Source: Affinundibacterium baiyunense (lineage in GTDB: Bacteria > Pseudomonadota > Gammaproteobacteria > Burkholderiales > Burkholderiaceae_D). From it: 64,000 nt of DNA. Shown here piece after piece: positions 1 to 8,406 of the stretch; within the stretch, counting starts at the first letter, position 1, and each line of letters begins with the position of its first letter. Both the position numbers and the translations under genes were made by a program. The notes beneath the pieces are model-generated. The model did not search any database and was not told the origin of the DNA. It saw only the letters and a list, made by a program, of their open reading frames with translations. The stretch covers positions 310,001 to 374,000 of the forward strand of contig NZ_JAGSPM010000004.1 of NCBI RefSeq assembly GCF_018139645.1. Direction: 5' to 3'.

Positions 1-860
1 CTGTCGACACCGACCGCCTTTAAAAAATACAACTTACCTAGATCCTGCTCATGCTGTGTATGTACATACCATGCCGCTTGTGCTCGATCAGGAAAATCTT
101 TGTGATATTTTGCGCGTTCAATTAGCAACCAACGCAAAAAGACTTCGTTCTCGGCGAGATTCAAACCAATAATCAGTAAAGGCTTATGAAACAAAATTTG
201 TAGCCATGTGTTCGCGCCCTCCCAGTCATTGATCGCACCACCAGCAGACAAGCGTTTACTGCCTTTGTGCAAACGCGCGCGTGCTCTCTCGACGGAGCCC
301 ATGTAATGCGTCAATCCCAATCGAATACTACGATGGTATTTCTGCATACCATTAATATGCCAAATTCCAAATCCGCCGCAAGGATGGTCAAGTTTACTGT
401 TACTGAAATAGGTTTCCCAGGGATAAAAATCAGTGAACGCGTTTTTACTAGTGACAAAGGCGGGCGCCTGCACTGACTCACTTAGCGTATGTTCAAAATT
501 CGTCGTCAATATGGGACAAGCAAAATGCCGTGCCCAACGTGTAATGCTTTGGTGCTGAACAGCAGGTTTCCAATCCGCCATTAATTGACAAAATTGCTGC
601 TGCAAACTTGGTAGTTTTTTTGATGTTTGAGAATTTTTCAGTGGTCGACGCGAAGCAAGCTCGAGCACATCATAAAACTCGGTCAATGAAATTCCCTCAG
701 GGAGTTTGCCATTCAATTCTGGCAAGCTACTTTTCGCCAAGGTGCTTAATAGCGCATCCCAAGAGTTGGTATTTGCACGACTGTTATAGCGATTGATGCC
801 ATTCCCAATCAATAGTGCCAGTTGATGTTGATGTTCTTGAATTAGATCTCTTAGCAGCAT
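1..860 (-). CDS. SIR2-like NAD-binding domain protein (3' end beyond window)
   Basis: An uninterrupted reading frame begins with ATG at 860 and is still open at base 1, so 286 residues of the N-terminal part are visible and the C-terminus lies outside the window. GAGAAG lies about 5 bases before the ATG, which supports the start. The protein shows the marks of SIR2-like domains: LLIGNGINR at residues 16-24 (nucleotide-binding loop), a conserved Trp at 34, ILTTNFE at 117-123, WHING at 167-171, and a late IIGLNLAENEVFLRWLL segment at 230-246 resembling the loop and helix that close the fold. Family members bind NAD+; many bacterial ones act in antiphage defence by depleting NAD+, others are uncharacterised. 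No defence partner is visible, since the neighbour at 902 is a transporter. Fold assignment is fairly secure; function is open. Confidence 0.72.
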   Translation of the reverse strand, partial: MLLRDLIQEHQHQLALLIGNGINRYNSRANTNSWDALLSTLAKSSLPELNGKLPEGISLTEFYDVLELASRRPLKNSQTSKKLPSLQQQFCQLMADWKPAVQHQSITRWARHFACPILTTNFEHTLSESVQAPAFVTSKNAFTDFYPWETYFSNSKLDHPCGGFGIWHINGMQKYHRSIRLGLTHYMGSVERARARLHKGSKRLSAGGAINDWEGANTWLQILFHKPLLIIGLNLAENEVFLRWLLIERAKYHKDFPDRAQAAWYVHTQHEQDLGKLYFLKAVGVD

Positions 861-901
861 AAATTCTTCTCAATTGAAGCACTTCTAAATTCAGCAAATC
901 G

Positions 902-1720
902 TCAAACTGCCTTCAAGAGAAAGCTCATAGCAACGCCGCTCAACATCGTAGCAAAAATCAATTGCACCGTTTTAGGATCAAGAAAATTCGCTAGTCGACG
1001 CCCCGCCAACACGCCAGCAATTGAAGCCGCAGCGAACCATAAAGAAAGCACTATAGGTAATTCGACACCATGAAGCACTGCTGAACCTACGCCTACCGCA
1101 CCTACTAACGCAATTACCATCAAGGAGGTGGCAGCGGCACTCTGTATCGTCAAGTTGGTGAAATGGCGCAATAGAGGAACAATAATAAAACCACCACCGA
1201 CTCCCAATAGTCCTGTCGCAAATCCAGCACAAGCACCGATAAGGCCGATGATCGCCGCAGTTGACCAACTCCAATCAAAACGTCCCGTTTGCTGGTTGAC
1301 CATGGCCAGCGCTTCATTTTTTACTGCAGCACTAAGAGCTGCACGAGCATCGGCACGCACTTGCAAAATCAATCGCGTGACAACTAACATCAACACCAAT
1401 GAAAATGCCAGCATCAAGCCGCGCTGTGACATTTGCTGCGCCAGCAAAACACCTAAGGCCGTGATCGGTGCGCCAGCGACTGCCATCAGTGTTGCCGCCT
1501 TATACCGAACTTGACCACGTCGCAAACCATCGATCGCACCAATCATCGCCCCGATACTGACAGCCAATAATGCAACTGGCGTTGCCTGCTGCATGGTCCA
1601 GCCTTGAGAATAGACCAATGCTGGAACGGCCAACATGCCTCCACCGGCGCCGGTCAACCCCATGATTAAACCGACCATCAAACCGATCGATAGAAGTACA
1701 AATAAGGCAAATAAACTCAT
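902..1720 (-). CDS. TauE/SafE (TSUP) family sulfite/organosulfonate exporter
   Basis: A polytopic inner-membrane protein of about 272 residues with some eight hydrophobic segments. The two halves carry the paired glycine-rich TSUP signatures, GLTGAGGGMLAVPAL near the start and GLLGVGGGFIIVPLL in the second half. The family moves sulfite, sulfoacetate or related sulfur anions across the inner membrane. The frame can be extended to a TTG at 1753, adding 11 residues, but the ATG at 1720 starts directly at the first membrane helix as is usual; neither has a strong ribosome site. It is divergent from a persulfide-dioxygenase-like gene at 1980 and a DUF2892 gene at 2931, a combination known from sulfide and persulfide detoxification operons. 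I infer that it exports the sulfite produced by that enzyme. Confidence 0.85.
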   Translation of the reverse strand: MSLFALFVLLSIGLMVGLIMGLTGAGGGMLAVPALVYSQGWTMQQATPVALLAVSIGAMIGAIDGLRRGQVRYKAATLMAVAGAPITALGVLLAQQMSQRGLMLAFSLVLMLVVTRLILQVRADARAALSAAVKNEALAMVNQQTGRFDWSWSTAAIIGLIGACAGFATGLLGVGGGFIIVPLLRHFTNLTIQSAAATSLMVIALVGAVGVGSAVLHGVELPIVLSLWFAAASIAGVLAGRRLANFLDPKTVQLIFATMLSGVAMSFLLKAV

Positions 1721-1979
1721 GAAGAAAAAAGTGGTAATTAGAAGTGACTGCAAAAAGTCACATTACCTTAGAAAAGAAATTGCGACAAGCAAATCGCTAG
1801 CGAGCAAAGAAAATGTGTTTTTCATCCTATGTGAAAAATCAAATGAACGCCAATTGCCTGTGGTTTCACACGCAGATAACTGAATTTGTCTTGCATTCAA
1901 AAACTGGTTTGCTATGATTGTCTGCCACGATTCCCATTCAAACCAATCAACGTATTCAATCAAAGTATCCAATTAAAGT

Positions 1980-2840
1980 ATGAGACCGCAGATACAAAAT
2001 TTTTTTGACCCTAGCACTTGCACTGTCAGCTATCTTGTTTTCGACCACGTTGGTGGCCATGCTGCCATTATTGATCCTGTGCTTGATTATGATCACAAAT
2101 CTGGTCGTAGCAAAACGATTTCTGCGGACAAACTCCTACACGCACTCACAGAACAGCAATTAACGCTAAGCTGGATCTTAGAAACGCACGCCCACGCTGA
2201 TCACATCTCCGCAGCACATTACTTACAACAAGCGGCCGGTGGAAAAATCGCAATCGGCGCGCATATCAATCAAGTACAAACAGTTTTCAAACAGATCTTT
2301 CATCTTGAACCAGCATTCGCGGTCGATGGCTCACAATTTGATCACTTGTTTCAAGAAGATGAAATTTTCAATATCGGCGAATTAACTGCTAAGGCTTTAT
2401 TTGTCCCCGGTCATACGCCCGCCGACATGGCATATCAAATTGACGATGCGATTTTTGTTGGCGATACCATGTTCATGCCCGATGTTGGGACTGCGCGCTG
2501 CGATTTTCCTGGGGGCGATGCGCAAATGCTATTTGCATCGATTAAGAAGCTCTTGTCCTATCCGGATGAAACACGACTCTTTATGTGTCATGATTATCCG
2601 CCGAATGGACGAGAAGTTAGTTTTGAAACGACCGTCTTTCAACAAAAGAAAAACAATATTCATGTACATGATGGCATCAGTGAAGCCGATTTCATTGCGA
2701 TGCGCAAAGCGCGCGATGCGACACTCGATATGCCTCTCTTGATTTTACCAGCGGTGCAGATCAATATTCGAGCGGGCAATTTACCACCAGCGGAAGCAAA
2801 TGGAATTAGTTACTTAAAGATTCCATTCAATAGCATCTAA
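1980..2840 (+). CDS. MBL-fold metallohydrolase, persulfide dioxygenase-like (ETHE1/Blh type)
   Basis: A 286-residue cytoplasmic metallo-beta-lactamase-fold protein. The metal site motif THAHADH is visible near residue 64, with further ligands in the PGHTPADM segment, GDTMFMPD and the late CHDYPP motif. The length, the opening IQNFFDPSTCTVSYLV and the PDVGTARCDFPGGD segment fit the ETHE1/Blh group of iron-dependent persulfide dioxygenases, which oxidise glutathione persulfide to sulfite. It lies divergent from a TauE/SafE exporter and 90 bases before a DUF2892 gene; related operons are controlled by ArsR-type BigR, but no regulator gene is seen here. The 226-base gap to the exporter start should hold both promoters. 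Glyoxalase II is the main alternative, less likely in this context. Confidence 0.86.
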   Translation: MRPQIQNFFDPSTCTVSYLVFDHVGGHAAIIDPVLDYDHKSGRSKTISADKLLHALTEQQLTLSWILETHAHADHISAAHYLQQAAGGKIAIGAHINQVQTVFKQIFHLEPAFAVDGSQFDHLFQEDEIFNIGELTAKALFVPGHTPADMAYQIDDAIFVGDTMFMPDVGTARCDFPGGDAQMLFASIKKLLSYPDETRLFMCHDYPPNGREVSFETTVFQQKKNNIHVHDGISEADFIAMRKARDATLDMPLLILPAVQINIRAGNLPPAEANGISYLKIPFNSI

Positions 2841-2930
2841 AAGAGCATCAGCAAAACAGTCGCAACACATCAAATTTGTTTTCATCAATGAGCTTCACTT
2901 TTCGTTTTTTTACTTCATCAGGAGAGCGCT

Positions 2931-3119
2931 ATGAAAGTCAACGTCGGAACTACAGATCGTCTAATTCGAATCATTGCCGGAGTCGCTTTAATCGCAGGCG
3001 CTGCGACAGGCTATATAGGCATGTGGGGCTACATCGGCATCATCCCTATCCTTACTGGTACTTTACGCATTTGCCCTGCTTATTTGCCGTTCGGTATCTC
3101 TACCTGTAAAAAAGATTAA
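2931..3119 (+). CDS. DUF2892 (YgaP-like) small membrane protein
   Basis: A 62-residue protein with the complete DUF2892 pattern: a polar start KVNVGTTDRLIRI, one or two hydrophobic helices (about 13-28 and 31-45) and a closing CPAYLPFGISTCKKD with two cysteines. In other bacteria this domain is found alone or fused to rhodanese (YgaP) and occurs with sulfide- and persulfide-handling genes. The ATG follows AGGAGAGCGCT, a strong ribosome site. It is 90 bases downstream of the persulfide-dioxygenase-like gene and probably cotranscribed. The biochemical role of stand-alone DUF2892 proteins is not established; an accessory membrane role in sulfur handling is inference from context. Confidence 0.85.
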   Translation: MKVNVGTTDRLIRIIAGVALIAGAATGYIGMWGYIGIIPILTGTLRICPAYLPFGISTCKKD

Positions 3120-3146
3120 TCCACTTCGTTTGCATCTGGAGTTTGC

Positions 3147-4295
3147 ATGAATAATAGCCCTCTTCCAACCACAACACTCAAGCCAATTCGACGAATCGCG
3201 ATTAGCACCGGCGGTGGCGATGCGCCGGGCTTAAACGCAGTGATTCGAGCAGTGGTGCTCGCTGCATTACAACGTGGTTGGGAATGCTTTGGGATACGCG
3301 AGGGCTTTAATGGCATTCTGCGACCAGATCGTTTTCCGGTCGATGGCGTATTCAAAATCAGTAAAGACCAAGTGCGCGGTATTAGCCATCTCGGCGGCAC
3401 CATGCTTGGCACCACAAATCACGGCAACCCCATGCGTTTTGTCATGAGAAATCCAGACGGTAGCGAATATGAAGTTGATCGCACCGACGATATTATTCAA
3501 CACCTACGCCAGATGCAGGTCGATGCATTGATTTGTGTAGGTGGTGATGGAACGCTGACCATCGCCCATGCGTTGCACCAACGTGGATTGGCACAAGGCT
3601 TGCGTGTGATTGGTGTACCGAAAACGATTGATAATGATTTGGACAAAACCTACACCACCTTCGGTTTCGACACAGCAGTCGCATTTGCCACAGATTGCAT
3701 TGATCGCTTGCATAGCACGGCTGAGAGCCATCGCCGAATTATGGTAGTCGAAGTGATGGGACGCTACGCAGGCTGGATCGCCTTACATGCAGGAATGGCG
3801 AGCACCGCACATGCGATCTTGATCCCAGAAATTCCCTACGACATCGAGCAAGTGGCAAAAAAAGTTCATGCCCGCACCAAAGCTGGTCGTCATTACAGCA
3901 TCGTCGTAGTCGCAGAAGGCGCGCGCGCAAAAGACGGTCAACGCGTGCTAGAAGAACAAGCGCAACTAGGTGGCGTTGAACGCTTAGGAGGCATAGGTGA
4001 GCAACTCGTACGCCAACTCGAAGCGCTTACTGGAAAAGAAGCGCGTGCAGTGGTTCTTGGTCATCTACTGCGTGGCGGTAGCCCCACTTCTTTCGATCGT
4101 TTGTCAGCATTGCGTTTTGGCGCAGCGGCGGTTCGTGCATTGGACCAAGGCTTTTCTGGCATTATGATTTCGCTGGCATTCCCGAATGTTGAATACGTCA
4201 ACTTAGATGAGGTCGCGGGCAGAATGAAAGCAGTTCCCTTGGATGGAGATACTTTGCAAACTGGGCGCGATATTGGTATTTGCTTCGGAGACTAA
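3147..4295 (+). CDS. pfkA: 6-phosphofructokinase (mixed-substrate type)
   Basis: A 382-residue protein that phosphorylates fructose 6-phosphate in glycolysis. The PfkA fold is evident: TGGGDAPGLNAVIRA at 21-35, VGGDGTLTIAHAL from 131, PKTIDND at 158-164 and MGRYAGWIAL near 204. The first motif has Gly where PPi-dependent enzymes have Asp, and the second has Lys where classical ATP enzymes have Gly. This Gly/Lys pairing is typical of the group called mixed-substrate PFK, where ATP use is common, so I expect ATP but cannot exclude PPi. It is longer than E. coli PfkA (320 residues), with about 13 extra N-terminal residues. The ATG follows CTGGAGTTTGC. It is convergent with the GGDEF/EAL gene. 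It could consume the hexose phosphate made by the maltose genes further along. Confidence 0.88.
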   Translation: MNNSPLPTTTLKPIRRIAISTGGGDAPGLNAVIRAVVLAALQRGWECFGIREGFNGILRPDRFPVDGVFKISKDQVRGISHLGGTMLGTTNHGNPMRFVMRNPDGSEYEVDRTDDIIQHLRQMQVDALICVGGDGTLTIAHALHQRGLAQGLRVIGVPKTIDNDLDKTYTTFGFDTAVAFATDCIDRLHSTAESHRRIMVVEVMGRYAGWIALHAGMASTAHAILIPEIPYDIEQVAKKVHARTKAGRHYSIVVVAEGARAKDGQRVLEEQAQLGGVERLGGIGEQLVRQLEALTGKEARAVVLGHLLRGGSPTSFDRLSALRFGAAAVRALDQGFSGIMISLAFPNVEYVNLDEVAGRMKAVPLDGDTLQTGRDIGICFGD

Positions 4296-4368
4296 CGATG
4301 CTGATTCAGCATTGTTAAACGATCTCGCATATATACGTGCACATACATGCGCATAGATAGAAGCACAA

Positions 4369-7300
4369 CTAAATAACTTCACGCCCCTGCAAGAATTCTT
4401 GAAACTTGAGCGCATCTAATGGCTGGGCAAAAAAGTAGCCCTGCACTTCGTCACATTGATGCGCTTGTAAAAACTCAAGCTGCTCATTGGTTTCAACGCC
4501 TTCGGCAATCGTGCGCATGCCAAGACTCTTCGCCATACTGATCACCGCGCTGATGATCGCCTTATCCTCGGGATCAGTGCCGATATCTCGTACAAATGAT
4601 CGATCGATTTTTAATTTAGAGACCTGAAATTTCTTGAGATAACTGAGGGATGAATAACCTGTGCCAAAATCATCAATCGCCATTCTGACTCCGCGATGAT
4701 GTAGATCATTCATGGTTGCAATTGCAGCAGGTGGATCAAGCATCGCAACACTTTCCGTCAATTCTAATTCCAGGAATTGCGCATCTAAGCCAAGCTCTCG
4801 CAAAATTTGCGACACCGTTCCAGGTAAATCAGTATGTCGAAACTGAATTGCCGACAAATTCACCGCTATACTCAATTCGCGCCAACCGGCATCATGCCAT
4901 TGACCTAATTGCGAAACGGCAGTGCGCAATACCCATTCTCCGATAGCCAAAATCTGCCCGGTTTCTTCCGCCACTGGAATAAATTCGGCTGGTGAGATTG
5001 AACCCATTTCAGGATGATGCCAGCGCAGTAAGGCTTCCGCACCAATCACTTTACCTGTTTGCAATTGAATTTGTGGTTGATACAAAACTTGTAGCTGATC
5101 ACGCTCTAAGGCATAACGTAGCGCATTCACCAACTCGAGATGACGTCCAGATCGTGCCTGCATTTCTTGCGTAAAGAATCGGAAGTTATTGCGACCATCT
5201 TGCTTGGCTCGGTACATCGCTGTATCTGCATTACGCAGCAAGGTTTCTAGGTCTTCACCATCACCTGGATAAACCGCGATGCCAATTGATGCTGACACAT
5301 TTAGATCGTATTGACCAAGTACATAAGGTTGACTCACCGTTTGCAATAATTTTTCCGCGACACGCTCAGCGCCAACTTCATCTGCGCCCGCTAACAGCAA
5401 GATGAACTCATCACCACCAAGACGCGAAATGATATCGTCTTCTCTGAGGACATCACGCAAACGACGCGATAATTCAACTAAGAGTGCATCACCAGTGCTA
5501 TGCCCCAACGAGTCATTGATATTTTTAAAGTGATCCAAATCGAAAAATATCAACGCTAAATTACTACCCTTACGTTTAGCCGAATTGATCGCAAACTGCG
5601 AGCGCTCTTCCAACAATACCCGATTCGGCAAACCCGTCAATACATCATAGTGAGCCAAATACTGAATTCGTTCCTCGGTACGTTTTTTATCGGTAATATC
5701 CTCTTGCAAGGATAAGAAATGGGTCACCACACCATTGGCATCTCGCACTGGAGAAATGTGCGCTAATTCAATATGTTCTCGACCATCACGGTAACGGTTG
5801 ATCAATTCACCTTGCCAACTTTCTCCCTTGCGTAAATGATCCCACATTTCTTCATAAGTAAACAAGGGCGTTTTTCCAGATTGCAGAATGCTCGGACGTT
5901 GCCCAAGCACTTGATCTAAACTCTGCCCGGTCTTGCTAACAAAGGCTTGATTCACATACTCAATTTTTGCATCAATATCCGTAATGATAATTATGTTGGG
6001 ACTCTGTTCGACTGCTTGCGATAGCTTACGCAAGTTACTTTCTGTGCGATTTTTTTCTATAGCAAGCGCCAGAAAGTGAGAGGCCATTTCTAGCATACTC
6101 AAATGCCAAGCTTCAGGCTTCGCTGGCTTTGCGTGATAAATCGCGAATGCACCAAGAATCTGATTATTCGATGCACGTATCGGCTCCGACCAACAGGAAG
6201 CCAATCGCGCACGCTTTGCTAATTCTCTAAACGCAAACCAATAAGGATGATTGTCGATATCTTCAACTATCGTTCTTTGTCCGGTCGCCATTGCATGACC
6301 ACAGGAACCAATACCATTTCCAATTGCCAATCCATCTATCGCTTTCGCAAAAAAATCCGGTAAACCAGGCACCGCACCAACACGCAAATGCACCCCATCA
6401 CGATCTAACAAAACGATAGAGCAAATACTTTCCGGTATCAGATCTTCTAAATGCAATATCACGTCGCGAAACATGTGTGCTAGCGACTTGGCGCTATTAA
6501 TCTGCTCCAACATAAAACTACGCAAAGCTTCGGTTTGCCTTGATCGTTGACGCCCCATTTCGAGTTCAAATCGATTCAGTGCAAAGCTCAAATCCATCGC
6601 CAATTCAACTAATAGTGTTTGAATCTCCTTATCAAATGCATTGACGTTTCCGGCATATACATTAATCACACCGCACACAGCCCCATTTTTAAATAGGGGA
6701 ATCGCAGCGGAGGCTGCCCATCCATGTTGTTGCGCCAACATACCCCAATCGGTATCGCTATTTTCATTCGCAAAATCTTGTGACCAAGTGGCAATCGCAT
6801 TACGTACCGCGGATACGCAGATATGCTGAGGATCGTCTACGTCCTTCACCAAATTCGTATCGGCGTCAACTTGACGATTCGATATCGCATCCGCTGCACG
6901 ATCAAGTAAAAATTTCTTACGCTCCAGAATTTCGATTCCCGCGCCGAAAGCAGTGGTCGGCACGATCTCATTTTTCTCTGGCGCATACACGCCTATCCAC
7001 GCCATTTTAATGCCGGCGTATTGCACCATATCGCTACAAATTTGCTGAAATAATTCTTGCTCGGAATGACTACGAACAATCGCTTGATTGCATTGGCTTA
7101 AGACATTATAGAACTGCGTCAATCGTTGATTACGTAACTCGGCCCTTTGCCGACGTGCCTCAATACTGGCGAGAGCGGTGCGTGCAACCGCGATTAAGCC
7201 CAACACACTGCGCTCTGATTGCTCAGGCACCGAAATAGGCTGTGAAAAATCTCCGCGCCCCAAATTATCTAAATGAGCTCGTAAGTCAGAAACTGGCGCC

Positions 7301-8046
7301 CCCAAAGTTCGATGTAAACTTTGGTAAGCACGCCAAAGCAAAGCCGTCATCAAAATGCCAGTACTGATCAACAAAATTCTGAGCCACATCGCCACCTGCT
7401 GCGCATTTTCAACCGCGCTACGTGTGCGTGCTTCCATTAATTGATGATACTCAGCAATCGGCCACATCACTCCTGCTTTCGCAACCCGATATGCTTGATT
7501 AGTTAGCATCCCCAAAGCAATTGCTGAACTTGGGGTGTTATTAGATTTGGAAAAATGCTCCTGCGCTAACGCCATTGCTTGGCGTTCGATCACGCTTAAT
7601 CGATCAGAATTGTCTAAAGCTAATTGCAGTTTGGCGCGCTCGGTTGAATTAATCGCAGCTCCCTGCATTAACTCTTTAAACGCAATCTTTTTACCGCTTG
7701 ATGGGCGCGGTCTTTGCTCATCGACTAGCACCAAATCCCAATAAACTTCATCATAATTGATGGGACGCTCTGCGCTGCCGTTCCGAATCGCCAGCACTTC
7801 CTCGTAATATTGTCGGTAGATTTGTTGGCCCGACGTGACATAAGCGCGAGACATGCGCGTTAAGTCTTCCGAAGATTGACGTAGCTCGTTACTCAATGCA
7901 TGTGCAGCGAAGCGCGCTTCATTCGCCGAATCAACACGTTTTTCTGCTTGTACGTATATTGTAAAGATCAGAAAAAAAGCCAATATCATGACCAAACTGA
8001 GCCAAAAATTTCGTGTGAATCTCAGCAAATGATAGGTGATGATCAT
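4369..8046 (-). CDS. Membrane GAF-GAF-PAS-GGDEF-EAL cyclic di-GMP protein
   Basis: A 1225-residue inner-membrane signalling protein. In order: a membrane helix at about 13-33, a periplasmic helical sensor region, a second helix near 217-237, a HAMP-like linker, two GAF domains (about 330-490 and 520-665), a PAS domain (about 670-790), GGDEF (about 800-960) and EAL (about 970-1220). The cyclase site is intact (RLGGDEFILLL), and so is the phosphodiesterase site (GAEALLRW, AIDDFGTGYSSL, TIAEGVE). Both making and degrading c-di-GMP are therefore possible, with the balance set by the sensor domains. GAGAAAG precedes the ATG closely. It is a single gene, convergent with the phosphofructokinase, and its signal is unknown. 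Confidence 0.9.
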   Translation of the reverse strand: MIITYHLLRFTRNFWLSLVMILAFFLIFTIYVQAEKRVDSANEARFAAHALSNELRQSSEDLTRMSRAYVTSGQQIYRQYYEEVLAIRNGSAERPINYDEVYWDLVLVDEQRPRPSSGKKIAFKELMQGAAINSTERAKLQLALDNSDRLSVIERQAMALAQEHFSKSNNTPSSAIALGMLTNQAYRVAKAGVMWPIAEYHQLMEARTRSAVENAQQVAMWLRILLISTGILMTALLWRAYQSLHRTLGAPVSDLRAHLDNLGRGDFSQPISVPEQSERSVLGLIAVARTALASIEARRQRAELRNQRLTQFYNVLSQCNQAIVRSHSEQELFQQICSDMVQYAGIKMAWIGVYAPEKNEIVPTTAFGAGIEILERKKFLLDRAADAISNRQVDADTNLVKDVDDPQHICVSAVRNAIATWSQDFANENSDTDWGMLAQQHGWAASAAIPLFKNGAVCGVINVYAGNVNAFDKEIQTLLVELAMDLSFALNRFELEMGRQRSRQTEALRSFMLEQINSAKSLAHMFRDVILHLEDLIPESICSIVLLDRDGVHLRVGAVPGLPDFFAKAIDGLAIGNGIGSCGHAMATGQRTIVEDIDNHPYWFAFRELAKRARLASCWSEPIRASNNQILGAFAIYHAKPAKPEAWHLSMLEMASHFLALAIEKNRTESNLRKLSQAVEQSPNIIIITDIDAKIEYVNQAFVSKTGQSLDQVLGQRPSILQSGKTPLFTYEEMWDHLRKGESWQGELINRYRDGREHIELAHISPVRDANGVVTHFLSLQEDITDKKRTEERIQYLAHYDVLTGLPNRVLLEERSQFAINSAKRKGSNLALIFFDLDHFKNINDSLGHSTGDALLVELSRRLRDVLREDDIISRLGGDEFILLLAGADEVGAERVAEKLLQTVSQPYVLGQYDLNVSASIGIAVYPGDGEDLETLLRNADTAMYRAKQDGRNNFRFFTQEMQARSGRHLELVNALRYALERDQLQVLYQPQIQLQTGKVIGAEALLRWHHPEMGSISPAEFIPVAEETGQILAIGEWVLRTAVSQLGQWHDAGWRELSIAVNLSAIQFRHTDLPGTVSQILRELGLDAQFLELELTESVAMLDPPAAIATMNDLHHRGVRMAIDDFGTGYSSLSYLKKFQVSKLKIDRSFVRDIGTDPEDKAIISAVISMAKSLGMRTIAEGVETNEQLEFLQAHQCDEVQGYFFAQPLDALKFQEFLQGREVI

Positions 8047-8306
8047 TGACTTTCTCGACAGGTCGTTACTAAAAAGTATATCTCTTCAGTAGAAGTGTTG
8101 ACTAACAATCGCGGCAAATACTTAATTCAGATGACACGCAACAAAGAGCCAAATTCACTACCAATTTATCCAACAAAAAAGCAGTACATCTTGATTATTT
8201 ATAACAGCTAAACGGCTCACCACCTTGATCGAAAACAAGAAAGCTGTCTAGTTTCAGTGTGCGAAAACAACAACACGAAAGTCCGCTATTTTCAAGGTTC
8301 TGAATA

Positions 8307-8338
8307 TAAAAAAAGGATGCTGCGCAAACAGCATCCTT
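8307..8338 (-). terminator. Intrinsic terminator of the CorC/HlyC gene
   Basis: On the minus strand AAGGATGCTG pairs exactly with CAGCATCCTT across a 6-base loop, followed by a run of eight T. It lies about 70 bases after the stop of the gene at 8407-9747. The rest of the 8047-8406 gap (360 bases) should hold the promoter of the GGDEF/EAL gene; I see no further gene in it. Confidence 0.85.
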
Positions 8339-8406
8339 GCCACCATGAATTACCGCCAAACTAACGACTCGAATACGATAATTCAAGCAAGATGGTTCAG
8401 CATAAA

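Noticed and set aside
267-796. Two short plus-strand reading frames (267-476 and 608-796)
   Set aside because: They lie fully inside the minus-strand SIR2-like gene, which has recognisable motifs and a ribosome site.
1763-1972. A 69-codon minus-strand frame between the TauE/SafE and persulfide-dioxygenase-like genes
   Set aside because: No family features, and it covers the region expected to hold the divergent promoters.
8195-8386. A 63-codon minus-strand frame
   Set aside because: It spans the strong terminator of the CorC/HlyC gene and has no protein-like features.
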